Below, in pieces: positions 8,510 through 19,492 of a DNA stretch of 64,000 nt; positions within the stretch are counted from its first letter, which is position 1; every line of letters starts with the position of its first letter. Source of the stretch: Novosphingobium resinovorum (GTDB taxonomy: Bacteria; Pseudomonadota; Alphaproteobacteria; Sphingomonadales; Sphingomonadaceae); assembly GCF_001742225.1 (NCBI RefSeq), contig NZ_CP017075.1, positions 3,502,001-3,566,000 of the forward strand. Direction: 5' to 3'. Under the pieces are notes generated by a model. The model saw nothing but the letters and a program-made list of their open reading frames with translations, was not told the origin of the DNA and did not search any database. A program made the translations under genes and the position numbers.

Positions 8510-9343
8510 GTGACGGCTCCCGTTCGATTTCCCCGCTTCTTCGTGACGAGCCCGGCTCCGTGCCCGTACCTGCCGGGCCGTAGCGAGCGGAAGGTATTCA
8601 CCGAACTCAAGGGACCGCACGCCGATTCGCTGAACGATGCACTGGGCCGCATCGGCTTCCGCCGCAGCCAGACCGTCGCCTATCGCCCCTCCTGCATCGA
8701 CTGCAACGCCTGCGTCTCCGTGCGGGTCGTGGCGTCCGAATTCCGCGCCTCGCGCACGCAGAAGCGCACGCTTGAGGCGCATTCGGATCTCGTCGCCACC
8801 GTCTGCCGCCCCTGGTCCACCAGCGAGCAGTTCGAACTGCTCCAGCGCTATCTCGCCGCGCGTCACCCCGAAGGCGGCATGACGACGATGGACGAAGTCG
8901 ACTTCGCCGACATGGTGGAGCACACGCCGGTCACCAGCTATGTCATCGAATACCGCGAGCCGTCGATGGACGGCGTCGTGCCCGGTCGCCTCGTCGGCGC
9001 CTGCCTGACCGACCGCCAGTGCGACGGGCTGTCGATGATCTACTCGTTCTACGATCCCGAAAGCGCGCGGCAGGGGCTGGGCAACTACATCATCCTCGAC
9101 CACATCCGCCGTTCGCAGGAGATGGGGCTCGGTTTCGTCTACCTCGGCTACTGGGTCGAGGGTTCGGCGAGGATGCAGTACAAGGTGCGCTATCGCCCGA
9201 TGGAAAAGCTCGGCCGCGCCGGGTGGGAACGCATCGGCACCGCCGAACACGACCGTCTGATCGCCGCCGCCGTCGCCAGCCCCCGCCGCGACGATGCCGC
9301 CACCGGCCCCAAGGACGGGATGCCCTCCGTCACCAAGGGATGA
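8510..9343 (+). CDS. bpt: Aspartate/glutamate leucyltransferase (ATE1-like)
   Basis: Bpt transfers leucine from Leu-tRNA to N-terminal Asp or Glu residues, marking proteins for ClpAP/ClpS degradation. The 277-residue protein has both halves of the ATE fold: an N-terminal segment with [16 protein letters not shown] and the cysteine cluster [12 protein letters not shown], and a C-terminal acetyltransferase-like half with [20 protein letters not shown] and GFVYLGYWV. The start is GTG at 8510. It is monocistronic between ilvA and a palindromic repeat. Confidence 0.92.
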   Translation: MTAPVRFPRFFVTSPAPCPYLPGRSERKVFTELKGPHADSLNDALGRIGFRRSQTVAYRPSCIDCNACVSVRVVASEFRASRTQKRTLEAHSDLVATVCRPWSTSEQFELLQRYLAARHPEGGMTTMDEVDFADMVEHTPVTSYVIEYREPSMDGVVPGRLVGACLTDRQCDGLSMIYSFYDPESARQGLGNYIILDHIRRSQEMGLGFVYLGYWVEGSARMQYKVRYRPMEKLGRAGWERIGTAEHDRLIAAAVASPRRDDAATGPKDGMPSVTKG

Positions 9344-9435
9344 GGGCGGAGGTTATGTGGCGGGCAATCGCCGGTCATCCCCGTTTTGGAAACCTGATGG
9401 CGTCGTGGTCGGACAAACCTGACTGAACTCACTTC

Positions 9436-9510
9436 GTCATTGCGAGCGAAGCGAAGCAACCCAGGGCGGCGTAGTGCTGCCCTGGGTTGCTTCGCTTCGC
9501 TCGCAATGAC
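9436..9510. repeat. Palindromic intergenic repeat, family B copy 1
   Basis: Perfect or near-perfect inverted repeat of about 33-bp arms beginning GTCATTGCGAGCGAAGCG and ending CGCTCGCAATGAC, with a short loop. Four more copies occur in this window at 23037, 28317, 38817 and 50301. The element would form a strong hairpin in RNA and sits just after the end of bpt. Confidence 0.92.
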
Positions 9511-9733
9511 AGGCTGGGTTTCATGTCAAAGTGCGTCGCTCTTCCGGGCGGGCCAACGGCACTGTTACGTTTGTGCTGATGCACAATTTTCAGGCACCAC
9601 TTGCCTGAATATTGAACACAACATTTCCCAAATCCGGCGCATCATATGCGACAGATTGTTTACTGACCGGGTAAATCACCCAAATGCGGTCTTTTCGCAG
9701 GCGCACACTCGGCCTATCAGTAGCGCCACCGCA
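9511..9733. other. Non-coding region upstream of glnB
   Basis: I see no credible gene between bpt and glnB (9344-9833). The part between the repeat and the sigma-54 promoter is AT-richer than its surroundings, which suits an enhancer region. NtrC sites are expected 80-150 bp upstream of such a promoter, but no clean NtrC dyad can be called by eye; a GCAC...GGCACC arrangement near 9580-9600 is the nearest candidate. Confidence 0.4.
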
Positions 9734-10172
<439 letters not shown>

Positions 10173-10278
10173 GGATCGCAGAAATCGGGCTGCGACGGTG
10201 GGGGCCGTCGCATTCCCGCAACAAGACCAACCCTATCCTCTTTCGGGATCGGAAGAGTAACGCTGGAGAACCAAGAAA

Positions 10279-11688
10279 ATGGCTAGTGCAAAGGACGTCC
10301 TCAAGAAGATCAAGGACGAGGAGATCGAGTGGGTCGATCTTCGCTTCACGGACCCCAAGGGCAAGTGGCAGCACCTGACCATGGTTTCGACCGTCCTCGG
10401 CGAGGATGAGCTGGAAGACGGCCTGATGTTCGACGGTTCGTCGATCGAGGGCTGGAAGGCCATCAACGAGTCGGACATGATCCTCAAGCCCGACCTCGAC
10501 GCGGTCTACACCGATCCGTTCTCGGCCACCCCGATGCTGATCCTGTTCTGCGACATCGTCGAGCCCTCGACCGGTGAACTCTACGCCCGCGACCCGCGCT
10601 CGACCGCGAAGCGTGCGGAATCGTTCGTCAAGTCGGCCGGCTTCGGCGACACCGTGTTCGTCGGCCCCGAGGCCGAGTTCTTCATGTTCGACGACGTGAA
10701 GTTCTACGACGGCTACGACGGCAACGGCTTCAAGATCGACGACATCGAACTGCCGGGCAACACCAACAAGGAATACGACACCGGCAACCTGGGCCACCGC
10801 CCACGTGCCAAGGGTGGCTACTTCCCGGTCGCTCCGGTCGACTCGGCCGTGGACATCCGCGCCGAGATGGTCACCACCATGCTCGAAATGGGCCTGCCCT
10901 GCGACAAGCACCACCACGAAGTGGCGGCTGCCCAGCACGAACTCGGCCTGACCTTCGGCAAGCTGGTCACCACCGCCGACCGCATGCAGATCTACAAGTA
11001 CGTCGTGCACATGGTCGCACAGGCTTACGGCAAGACCGCAACGTTCATGCCCAAGCCGATCATGAAGGACAACGGATCGGGCATGCACACGCATATCTCG
11101 ATCTGGAACGAGGGTGAGAACACCTTCGCCGGCAACGGCTACGCCGGCCTGTCGGAGACCTGCCTGTACTTCATCGGCGGCGTCATCAAGCACGCCAAGG
11201 CCCTGAACGCCTTCACCAACCCGACCACCAACAGCTACAAGCGCCTGGTCCCGGGTTACGAAGCACCGGTTCTGCTCGCCTACTCGGCGCGCAACCGCTC
11301 GGCCTCGTGCCGCATCCCCTACGGTGCGGGCACCAAGGCGAAGCGCGTGGAATTCCGCTTCCCCGACGCGATGGCCAACCCCTACCTGTGCTACGCTTCG
11401 CTCCTGATGGCCGGCCTCGACGGCATCAAGAACAAGATCCACCCGGGCGAAGCCATGGACAAGAACCTGTACGATCTGCCGCCGGCCGAACTCGCCGAAG
11501 TGCCGACCGTCTGCGGTTCGCTGCGCGAAGCTCTGGACGCCCTCCAGGCCGACCACGCCTTCCTTCTCGAAGGCGGCGTGTTCACCGAGGACCAGATCGA
11601 AGCCTACCTCGAACTCAAGTGGCCGGAAGTGCTGCGCTGGGAAACCACGCCGTCGGCCGTCGAGTTCGACATGTACTACAGCGCCTGA
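10279..11688 (+). CDS. glnA: Type I glutamine synthetase
   Basis: GlnA makes glutamine from glutamate, ammonia and ATP. The 469 residues match the GS-I beta class: FDGSSIEGW near residue 55, the ATP/metal motif [25 protein letters not shown], and the adenylylation tyrosine in [11 protein letters not shown] (about residue 398). This implies control by GlnE adenylylation together with PII. A GGAGAA ribosome-binding site lies about 8 bases before ATG 10279. Confidence 0.98.
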   Translation: MASAKDVLKKIKDEEIEWVDLRFTDPKGKWQHLTMVSTVLGEDELEDGLMFDGSSIEGWKAINESDMILKPDLDAVYTDPFSATPMLILFCDIVEPSTGELYARDPRSTAKRAESFVKSAGFGDTVFVGPEAEFFMFDDVKFYDGYDGNGFKIDDIELPGNTNKEYDTGNLGHRPRAKGGYFPVAPVDSAVDIRAEMVTTMLEMGLPCDKHHHEVAAAQHELGLTFGKLVTTADRMQIYKYVVHMVAQAYGKTATFMPKPIMKDNGSGMHTHISIWNEGENTFAGNGYAGLSETCLYFIGGVIKHAKALNAFTNPTTNSYKRLVPGYEAPVLLAYSARNRSASCRIPYGAGTKAKRVEFRFPDAMANPYLCYASLLMAGLDGIKNKIHPGEAMDKNLYDLPPAELAEVPTVCGSLREALDALQADHAFLLEGGVFTEDQIEAYLELKWPEVLRWETTPSAVEFDMYYSA

Positions 11689-11724
11689 TCCATCCGATCA
11701 GCGCTGGCGACCAGTTCGCCGAGA

Positions 11725-11757
11725 GGGGGCGTCCGGAGCAATCCGGGCGCCCCTTTC
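11725..11757 (+). terminator. Intrinsic terminator of glnA
   Basis: GGGGCGTCCGG pairs with CCGGGCGCCCC (one G-U pair) around an AGCAAT loop and is followed by TTTCG. It lies about 40 bases after the glnA stop. Confidence 0.7.
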
Positions 11758-11973
11758 GCGTTCCGGGGCTAATGACAATTCCGGATAGCGCCGCTCCTCC
11801 TCAAGAATCCGCTTTCCTACAGCACCGACGTGGATGTACCTCATGCGTACCCCGCAAGAGACGGGACCGTATCTGGCGGCGTTTCCGCCGTATTCACACC
11901 TATTCGGGCGCGCGAAGTGTAGTTGTTCTGCACGCGATACTGCGTGCGCCGTCTGTAGCGAAAGGGCACGTAC

Positions 11974-12606
11974 ATGAATCGCAAGCCGATCTTTGATGCC
12001 GTCCGCAAGATGCTGGACCGTTCGTTCACACAGGCCGAAGTCAACGCGCTGGACAAGGCCATCGACCTTTCTACCGGCGCGTTGACCGCAAGCCTCGCCC
12101 CCGAGCCGGTCGCAGCCCCCGCAAGCCCCGCTGCGGCGACCGGGCGCGTGCTGGGCGCCGCCGGGGCCAAGCTCATCAAGAAGTGGGAAGGCTGCGCGAA
12201 GCGCCTCGCGGACGGCACCTTCGCGGCCTATCCCGACCCCGGCAGCGTCGACGGCAAGCCCTGGACGATCGGCTGGGGCTCTACGGGCTCCGACGTGAAA
12301 AAGGGCGTCGTCTGGACGCAGGCGCAGTGCGATGCGCGTTTCGACGTCGACATGGTCGATTACGTGAAGGAAGTGGCCGCCTTCATCGGCTCTGCCGCGA
12401 CCTCGCAGAACCAGTTCGACGCGCTCGTCTCGTTCCATTACAACACCGGCAAGATCACAAGTTCGTCGCTGGGCAAGCTGCACAAAGCGGGTGACTTCGC
12501 CGGGGCGCAGGCCCAGTTCGGCAAGTGGATCTACAACGACGGCAAGCCGATGACCGGCCTCAAGAACCGGCGCGCGGACGAAGCGAAACTCTACGGGACA
12601 GCATGA
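11974..12606 (+). CDS. Lysozyme, glycoside hydrolase family 24 (T4-type)
   Basis: This 210-residue protein has a non-catalytic N-terminal segment of about 60 residues (MNRKPIFDAVRKMLDRSF) and a C-terminal GH24 muramidase domain. The domain shows the catalytic glutamate in LIKKWEGC, the AYPDPGSVDGKPWTIGWGST segment and FDALVSFHYNTG. No signal peptide is visible, as in phage endolysins that need a holin or another export route. Homologous stand-alone genes occur in sphingomonad chromosomes, so it need not mark a prophage; no other phage genes are nearby. Its stop overlaps the next start (ATGA). Confidence 0.85.
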   Translation: MNRKPIFDAVRKMLDRSFTQAEVNALDKAIDLSTGALTASLAPEPVAAPASPAAATGRVLGAAGAKLIKKWEGCAKRLADGTFAAYPDPGSVDGKPWTIGWGSTGSDVKKGVVWTQAQCDARFDVDMVDYVKEVAAFIGSAATSQNQFDALVSFHYNTGKITSSSLGKLHKAGDFAGAQAQFGKWIYNDGKPMTGLKNRRADEAKLYGTA

Positions 12607-12989
12607 CCGACACGAAAACCCCCGCTCAGTTGATCGACGAACGCATTGCCGAACTCGGCGACTGGCGCGGGGAGGCGCTGGCAAGAGTGCGGGCCGTCGT
12701 CCACGCCGCGCTGCCCGAGGTGGTCGAGGAATGGAAATGGCGCGGCGTGCCCACGTGGTATGCGGGCGGCGGCATCGTCTGCACCGGGGAGACCTACAAG
12801 GCGGCGGTCAAGCTGACGTTCGCCAAGGGCGCCTCGGTGCCCGACCCGGCGGGCCTGTTCAACGCCAGCCTCGAGGGCAACGTGCGCCGCGCCATCGACA
12901 TTCATGAAGGCGACGCGATCGACGAGGCGGCGCTTTCGGCGTTGCTGCGCGACGCCGCCGCGTTGAACGGGGCTGAGAAGAAGCGGTGA
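12603..12989 (+). CDS. DUF1801-domain protein
   Basis: The product of about 128 residues is recognised as DUF1801 from RVRAVVHAALPEVVEEWKWRGVPTWYAGGGIVCTGE, a small alpha/beta fold related to YdhG. Its biochemical function is unknown. It overlaps the lysozyme stop by 4 bp, so the two are co-translated. An ATG further upstream in this frame would run into the lysozyme gene and is rejected. Confidence 0.8.
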   Translation: MTDTKTPAQLIDERIAELGDWRGEALARVRAVVHAALPEVVEEWKWRGVPTWYAGGGIVCTGETYKAAVKLTFAKGASVPDPAGLFNASLEGNVRRAIDIHEGDAIDEAALSALLRDAAALNGAEKKR

Positions 12990-13030
12990 CAGCGTCCCCG
13001 CGAGGGGACTTCGACCGGCTGTGCCCGACC

Positions 13031-13101
13031 CTTCGACAAGCTCAGGGTGAGCGGGGAATGGGTAAACCTCTCAAACCCGGTCAGGCTGGAGCTTGTCGAA
13101 G
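13031..13101. repeat. Palindromic intergenic repeat, family C copy 1
   Basis: An imperfect inverted repeat beginning CTTCGACAAGCTCAGG and ending with the complement GAGCTTGTCGAAG. Related copies lie at 30856-30925, and as split halves around family B copies at 38921-38948 and 50231-50432. It separates the DUF1801 gene from the convergent SulP gene. Confidence 0.85.
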
Positions 13102-13125
13102 CCCCCTCGGGACAAGCGGTAAGGT

Positions 13126-14628
13126 TCAGCCCGGCACCGCGCCCGTCTCCACGCCGGTCCTGTCGTGGAGGGCGAAGCGGTCGACGATGTCCGCGCTCGC
13201 CCGGTTGTAGCCGACCACCTCGACGCTGCGGCCGTCGCGCTGCAGCCGCTCGACCACCTTGTCCAGCGCGCCCACGCCCGAGATGTCCCAGAAGTGCGCG
13301 GCCGAGACGTCGATCACGATGTGCCCGGCCGCCGCCTCTTCCTGCGCCTCGTCCTGGAAGGCGCGGATGAAGCGGTCCACCGAGGCGAAGAAGATCTGGC
13401 CCGAGACGCGGTAGGTGGCGATGCCGTTCTCTTCGCCGCGCTCCACCGCGAACATGCGCTGGACTTTGCCTGCGAAGAATACGCCGGACAGCAGCACCCC
13501 CGCCAGCACGCCGAGCGAAAGGTCGCGCGTCGCCACGACGACGCCGACGGTCACCAGCATCACCACCGACGAGGTCGGCGGATGGCGCCTGAGGTTCGCG
13601 ATCGAGGCCCAGCTGAAGGTGCCGATCGAAACCATGACCATGACCGCGACCAGCGCGGGCATCGGCACCCGGCCGACCCACGGCCCCAGCACCGCCAGCA
13701 GGAACAGCAGGAACGCGCCCGCGACGAACGTGGAGAGCCTCCCGCGCCCGCCCGAGGTCACGTTGATCACCGACTGGCCGATCATCGCGCAGCCGCCCAT
13801 GCCGCCGAAGAGGGCCGCCACCACGTTGGCGCCGCCCTGGCCGACGCACTCCGCGCGCTTGTCGCTGTCGGTCTGGGTCATGTCGTCGACGATCTGCGCG
13901 GTCAGCAGCGATTCGAGCAGGCCCACCGCCGCCATCGTCAGCGCGTAGGGGGCGATTATCCGCAGCGTCTCGAAAGTCAGCGGCACATGGGGCAGGGCGA
14001 AGCTGGGCAGGCCCTCGGGCAGCTTGCCCATGTCGGCCACGGTATTGACCGGCAGGCCGATGCCGATCGAGATCGCCGTCAGCACCAGGATCGCCACCAG
14101 CGGCGAAGGCACGGCCCTGGTGACGCGCGGGAACAGGTAGATGATCGCGAGACCGCCCGCGACCATGACATAGGTCTGCCAGCCCACGTTGGTCAGTTGC
14201 GGCAACTGCGCCATGAAGATCAGGATGGCCAGCGCGTTGACGAACCCGGTGATGACCGAGCGCGAGACGAACTGCATCACGAGGTCGAGCCGCAGCAGTC
14301 CGGCGATGGCCTGGAAGACACCCATCAGGATGGTCGCGGCGAAGAGGTATTCGACGCCGTGGTCGCGCACCAGCGGGCCGACCAGAACGGCAACGGAAGC
14401 CGTCGCCGCCGAGATCATCGCCGAGCGTCCGCCGACGAGGGCGATGACGATCGCGATGGCGACCGAGGCATAGAGCCCGACGCGCGGGTCCACCCCGGCG
14501 ATGATCGAAAAGCCGATCGCCTCGGGGATCAGCGCGAGGGCGACGACGATGCCGGCGAGGACGTCGCGGCGCGCGGTCGCGGCACCGGAGAACCACTGCC
14601 GGGCGTAGCGGGCGAGTTTGTCTGACAT
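13126..14628 (-). CDS. SulP-family anion transporter with STAS domain
   Basis: This 500-residue inner-membrane protein has about 11-12 hydrophobic segments and a C-terminal STAS domain ([20 protein letters not shown], about residue 430 on). The SulP signature includes [21 protein letters not shown] in the first helices. SulP proteins carry sulfate, bicarbonate or dicarboxylates; the ion cannot be told from sequence. The start is ATG 14628 ([13 protein letters not shown]); the longer frame to 14748 would add 40 residues that do not resemble the family. Confidence 0.9.
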   Translation of the reverse strand: MSDKLARYARQWFSGAATARRDVLAGIVVALALIPEAIGFSIIAGVDPRVGLYASVAIAIVIALVGGRSAMISAATASVAVLVGPLVRDHGVEYLFAATILMGVFQAIAGLLRLDLVMQFVSRSVITGFVNALAILIFMAQLPQLTNVGWQTYVMVAGGLAIIYLFPRVTRAVPSPLVAILVLTAISIGIGLPVNTVADMGKLPEGLPSFALPHVPLTFETLRIIAPYALTMAAVGLLESLLTAQIVDDMTQTDSDKRAECVGQGGANVVAALFGGMGGCAMIGQSVINVTSGGRGRLSTFVAGAFLLFLLAVLGPWVGRVPMPALVAVMVMVSIGTFSWASIANLRRHPPTSSVVMLVTVGVVVATRDLSLGVLAGVLLSGVFFAGKVQRMFAVERGEENGIATYRVSGQIFFASVDRFIRAFQDEAQEEAAAGHIVIDVSAAHFWDISGVGALDKVVERLQRDGRSVEVVGYNRASADIVDRFALHDRTGVETGAVPG

Positions 14629-14764
14629 GGAAATTCCACAACAAGGCACGATGGCAGGACCACGGGCGCCAAATGGGCGCTGAGGTTTCAGGTCATGTGT
14701 GATGTTGTCCGGCGGATCGGCGGCCGGAATAGCCACCCGGAATTGCACCGGGTCCTTGCGATTG

Positions 14765-14833
14765 CTGCTCTGTTAGAGCAGCGGGCCATCAGTTTGCAAG
14801 GCTTGAGTGCCCTCCCCATGTCGGGGAGGGCAG
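14765..14833. other. Two hairpins between argC and the SulP gene
   Basis: GCTGCTCT-GTT-AGAGCAGC (14765-14783) is an 8-bp perfect hairpin and GCCCTCCCCATGTCGGGGAGGGC (about 14810-14832) is a second. They lie just beyond the argC stop on the minus strand and probably mark the 3' end of the pepA-SH3-argC transcript. Neither is followed by a T-tract. Confidence 0.5.
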
Positions 14834-14839
14834 GGGCCA

Positions 14840-15763
14840 TCAAAGGCGCAGGCCCGCCGTCTCGTCGAGACCGGCTATGATGTTGAGGTTCTGCACCGCA
14901 GCCCCGCTCGCGCCCTTGCCGAGGTTGTCGAGGATCGCGACGAGGCGTGCCTGCGTGCCGTCCTTGGCACCCAGAACGCGCAGGGTAAGGGTATCGACAG
15001 GCTCCATCGAGGCGCGCAGCAGCAGTTCGTCGGGCTGGTCGGTCTCCACCTTCACGACTTTGCTGCCGGCGTAGAACTCGGCCAGAGCGGCGCGCAGGGC
15101 GTCGGGCGATCCGGCTTGCGGCATCATCGAGAGGTGCAGCGGCACTTCGACGAGCATGCCGCGATGGGCGGGCACCACGGCGGGGGCGAAGATCGGATCG
15201 TGGCCGATGCCCGTCTGCGCCTTCATCTCGGGCACGTGCTTGTGGCCGAGCGCGAGGCCGTAGGCGCGGAAGGCGATGTCGGTGTCGTCCTCGAAGCGCG
15301 CGATCAGCGCCTTGCCGCCGCCCGAATAGCCCGAGACGGCGTGACACACGTAGGGCCAGTCGGCAGGCAGCAGCCCGGCGCGCACCAGCGGGGCGACGAG
15401 GGCGATGAAGCCGGTGGGGTAGCAGCCGGGATTGCTGACGAAACGGGCCTGCGCGACCGTGTCATGGCCGACGATCTCGGGAAAACCGTAAGTCCAGCCC
15501 GCCGCGACGCGGTGGGCGGAGGAGGCGTCGATCACGCGGGTACGCGGGTTGGCGATCATGCTGACGGCGGCCTTGGCGGCATCGTCGGGCAGGCAGAGGA
15601 TCACGACGTCGGCGTCGTTCAGCGCCTCGGCCCGCGCGGCGTCGTCCTTGCGGCGATCATCGCTGAGCGTGATCAGCGAGAACTCGCTGCGCCCGGCGAG
15701 CCGGTCGGCGATTTCGAGGCCGGTGGTGCCCGCCGCACCGTCGATGAAGACGCTGGTGGTCAT
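14840..15763 (-). CDS. argC: N-acetyl-gamma-glutamyl-phosphate reductase, type 2
   Basis: ArgC reduces N-acetylglutamyl phosphate with NADPH in arginine synthesis. The 307-residue product is the short type 2 form: Rossmann start VFIDGAAGTTGLEIADRLAG, the catalytic cysteine in FVSNPGCYPTGFIALVAPL and the GLALGHKHVPEM segment. The start is ATG 15763 and overlaps the SH3-protein stop by 4 bp; a longer reading to 15832 adds an Arg-rich non-homologous leader. Confidence 0.93.
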   Translation of the reverse strand: MTTSVFIDGAAGTTGLEIADRLAGRSEFSLITLSDDRRKDDAARAEALNDADVVILCLPDDAAKAAVSMIANPRTRVIDASSAHRVAAGWTYGFPEIVGHDTVAQARFVSNPGCYPTGFIALVAPLVRAGLLPADWPYVCHAVSGYSGGGKALIARFEDDTDIAFRAYGLALGHKHVPEMKAQTGIGHDPIFAPAVVPAHRGMLVEVPLHLSMMPQAGSPDALRAALAEFYAGSKVVKVETDQPDELLLRASMEPVDTLTLRVLGAKDGTQARLVAILDNLGKGASGAAVQNLNIIAGLDETAGLRL

Positions 15764-16158
15764 GCCGCTTCCAGATCCGAGAGAGCCACGTAGCCGACCG
15801 CGCCGTCCTCGCCGAGCTGGCCCCAGGACCACTTGCCCGCGATATCCAGCACGTTGAAGGTTTCCCCCGCAGGCAGGTCGGCGATGACTTCCGCATCGTC
15901 GCGGCCGAAGACGCGCAGGATCGCGCCGGACTTGAGCGCGCGCGGCATCGGCACGGCATAGTGCGGCACGAAGTAGCGGCCCGCCAGCTTGATGTGGGCA
16001 AGGTCGCCGCGCACGGGCAGGCAGCCGGGATCCGCGCTCACGCTCGGTCCGGTCATGGCGAGCATGCCGTCCGTCTGGTCAGGGCGAGTATACGAATCCA
16101 CAGATGCCAACGCGGGTGCGTCTCCAAAGTCAAAGATGGGCGCGCCTACCCGAGACAC
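15760..16158 (-). CDS. SH3-like protein, probably a truncated NlpC/P60 hydrolase
   Basis: The 132-residue product has DLAHIKLAGRYFVPHYAVPMP and ETFNVLDIAGKWSWGQL...GYVAL, which resemble the N-terminal bacterial SH3 domain of NlpC/P60 (C40) peptidases usually found next to leucyl aminopeptidase genes in sphingomonads. The catalytic Cys-His domain that should follow is absent: the frame stops at 15760 and argC begins at once. It may be a domain-loss remnant or a stand-alone binding protein. It lies 10 bp after the leucyl aminopeptidase in the same operon. Confidence 0.65.
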   Translation of the reverse strand: MSRVGAPIFDFGDAPALASVDSYTRPDQTDGMLAMTGPSVSADPGCLPVRGDLAHIKLAGRYFVPHYAVPMPRALKSGAILRVFGRDDAEVIADLPAGETFNVLDIAGKWSWGQLGEDGAVGYVALSDLEAA

Positions 16159-16167
16159 GGGATTCTT

Positions 16168-17550
<1,383 letters not shown>

Positions 17551-17596
17551 GGCCTGATTCTCTAGCCTCCACCCGAGCCTGAGTGCGAGAGGAATT

Positions 17597-18427
17597 TTGA
17601 TGCGATACTCCGGTATGGTTGTTGTTCTGGCCTTTGCCGCCGCTGCGTGCAGTGGATCGGGCGACAGCGATCCTCAGCCGAGCGCCACGGCGGTGGCCAG
17701 CGAAGAGGCACTGCCGATGGCCTCCACCGAAGCGCCCTCGGAAGCGCCCGCCGTGAAGGGGCGCTCGGAAAAGGAGGAGAACGACCTTTACGAGTTCGGC
17801 TATTCCTATCCCGACGCGGCGGCGGCGCTACCCGGCCTGCGGGCGATGCTCGACAGGAAGCTGGACGATACCAAGGGCGAACTGGTCTCCTCCGCACGCA
17901 GCGACAAGGCGGAGATGACCAAGGACGGCTTCCCCTATCACGCGCATTCGATGCAGGTGGACTGGAAGGTCGTGACCGACCTGCCGGGATGGCTGTCGCT
18001 GTCCTCGGAGATGTACCAGTACAGCGGCGGCGCGCACGGGATGAGCGGGTTCGATACCCTGCTGTGGGATCGCGGCGCCGACACGGCGCGCAAGCCGATG
18101 GACCTGTTCACCAGCCAGGACGCGCTGCGTGATGCCTTGCGCACGCCGTTCTGCGACGGGCTCGACAAGGCCCGCGCGGGCAAGCGGGGCGAGCCGGTCC
18201 AGCGCGACAGCGGGCAGATGTTCACCGAATGCATCGACCCGACCGCGCAGACGCTGATCCTGGGTTCGACAAACCGCAAGACCTTCGATCGCATCGGCGT
18301 GCTCGTTGCGCCTTACGAGGCGGGGCCTTACGCGGAAGGTAGCTATGAAGTGACGGTGCCGGTGACGGGCAAGGTGATGGCCGCGCTCAAGCCGCAGTAT
18401 CGCTCGGCCTTCTCGGTGAAACCCTGA
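17597..18427 (+). CDS. Lipoprotein with DUF4163/DUF3298 (RsiV-like) domains
   Basis: This 276-residue protein has a lipoprotein signal peptide (FAAAACSGSGD, lipidated Cys near residue 19), a low-complexity linker, then a DUF4163-like region (EFGYSYPDAAAALPGLRAML) and a DUF3298-like region (YSGGAHGMSGFDTLLWD). The same pair occurs in the lysozyme-binding anti-sigma factor RsiV, but no sigma-factor partner is visible here. Function is therefore unproven; envelope location is well supported. Confidence 0.8.
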   Translation: MMRYSGMVVVLAFAAAACSGSGDSDPQPSATAVASEEALPMASTEAPSEAPAVKGRSEKEENDLYEFGYSYPDAAAALPGLRAMLDRKLDDTKGELVSSARSDKAEMTKDGFPYHAHSMQVDWKVVTDLPGWLSLSSEMYQYSGGAHGMSGFDTLLWDRGADTARKPMDLFTSQDALRDALRTPFCDGLDKARAGKRGEPVQRDSGQMFTECIDPTAQTLILGSTNRKTFDRIGVLVAPYEAGPYAEGSYEVTVPVTGKVMAALKPQYRSAFSVKP

Positions 18428-18464
18428 TCTCGCAATTTCACCCCGGATGCGCTATCTGGGGCGG

Positions 18465-19295
18465 ATGACCGAATACCAGATCGTAGAGCCCGGCCAAGAA
18501 GCGCTGCTGCGCGACGGCACCATCAAGCTGCATGGCCCCGACGGCTTCGAGGGCATGCGCCGCGCCGGCGCGCTCGCCGCGAAGATCCTCGACGAAATCG
18601 CGCCGATGGTGCAGCCGGGCGTTTCCACCGCCGAGATCGACGACAAGGTGCGCGAACTGACCCTCGCGGGCGGGGCGGTCCCGGCGACGCTGGGCTATCG
18701 GGGCTATGCGCATTCGTGCTGCATCTCGATCAACCACGTCGTCTGCCATGGCATCCCGTCGGAAAAGACGCTCAAGGACGGCGACATCGTCAACATCGAC
18801 GTCACCCCGCTGCTGGACGGCTGGCACGGCGACACCAGCCGTATGTACCTGGTCGGCGACGTGCCGCTGAAGGCGCGCCGTCTGGTCGACGTGACGTACG
18901 AGTGCCTGATGATCGGCATCGAGCAGGCGAAGCCCGGCAACCGTGTGGGTGACATCGGCGCCGCCATCCAGGCTTATGCCGAGGCGAACCGCTACGGCGT
19001 CGTGCGCGAGTTCTGCGGCCATGGCCTCGGCCGCCTGTTCCATGACGCGCCCGAAGTGGTCCATGCCGGTCGCCCCGGCACCGGCCCGCTGCTCAAGCCG
19101 GGCATGTTCATGACCATCGAGCCGATGATCAACCTCGGAAAGCCGCCGGTAAAGCTGCTGAACGACGGCTGGACGGCGGTGACCCGCGACAAGTCGCTCT
19201 CGGCGCAGTTCGAGCACTCGATCGGCATCACCGAGGACGGTTGCGAGATCTTCACCACCAGCCCCAAGGGCCTGCACAAGCCGCCTTACGCCTGA
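18465..19295 (+). CDS. map: Type I methionine aminopeptidase
   Basis: This 276-residue enzyme removes the initiator methionine. The metal ligands are visible in NIDVTPLLDGWHGDTSRMY (two Asp), GHGLGRLFHDAPEV (His), FMTIEPMI (Glu) and QFEHSIGITEDG (Glu), and the substrate histidine in AHSCCISINHVVCHGIP. ATG 18465 (MTEYQIVEP) is preferred; an in-frame ATG at 18447 adds six residues. Confidence 0.95.
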   Translation: MTEYQIVEPGQEALLRDGTIKLHGPDGFEGMRRAGALAAKILDEIAPMVQPGVSTAEIDDKVRELTLAGGAVPATLGYRGYAHSCCISINHVVCHGIPSEKTLKDGDIVNIDVTPLLDGWHGDTSRMYLVGDVPLKARRLVDVTYECLMIGIEQAKPGNRVGDIGAAIQAYAEANRYGVVREFCGHGLGRLFHDAPEVVHAGRPGTGPLLKPGMFMTIEPMINLGKPPVKLLNDGWTAVTRDKSLSAQFEHSIGITEDGCEIFTTSPKGLHKPPYA

Positions 19296-19296
19296 C

Positions 19297-19410
19297 GTCG
19301 TCCCGGACTTGATCCGGGACCGCTGGCCATGAACGGCTTACCTTGCTGCGCGTCCCTGCGAGCTATCGCCTCAAGATTTGCCTGCGGTCCCGGATCAAGT
19401 CCGGGATGAC
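19297..19410. repeat. Palindromic intergenic repeat, family A copy 2
   Basis: Inverted ends matching the element at 6855-6973, starting GTCGTCCCGGACTTGATCC two bases after the map stop and ending TCCGGGATGAC. The central part differs between copies, which argues that the arms are the conserved functional unit. Confidence 0.9.
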
Positions 19411-19492
19411 GAGGTATCGCCCCGGCGCGGGCCTCGTGGATGACCCGGCGCGTATGGCGTGACAGTCTCCCTCGAAACGAGGAGGGAGAGTG

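Noticed and set aside
11974..12606. Lysozyme gene as evidence of a prophage
   Set aside because: No structural, holin or integrase genes are nearby and host DNA composition continues on both sides.
14751..14790. A tRNA-like D-arm resemblance downstream of argC
   Set aside because: Only one hairpin resembles a tRNA arm; no acceptor, anticodon or T arm can be drawn.
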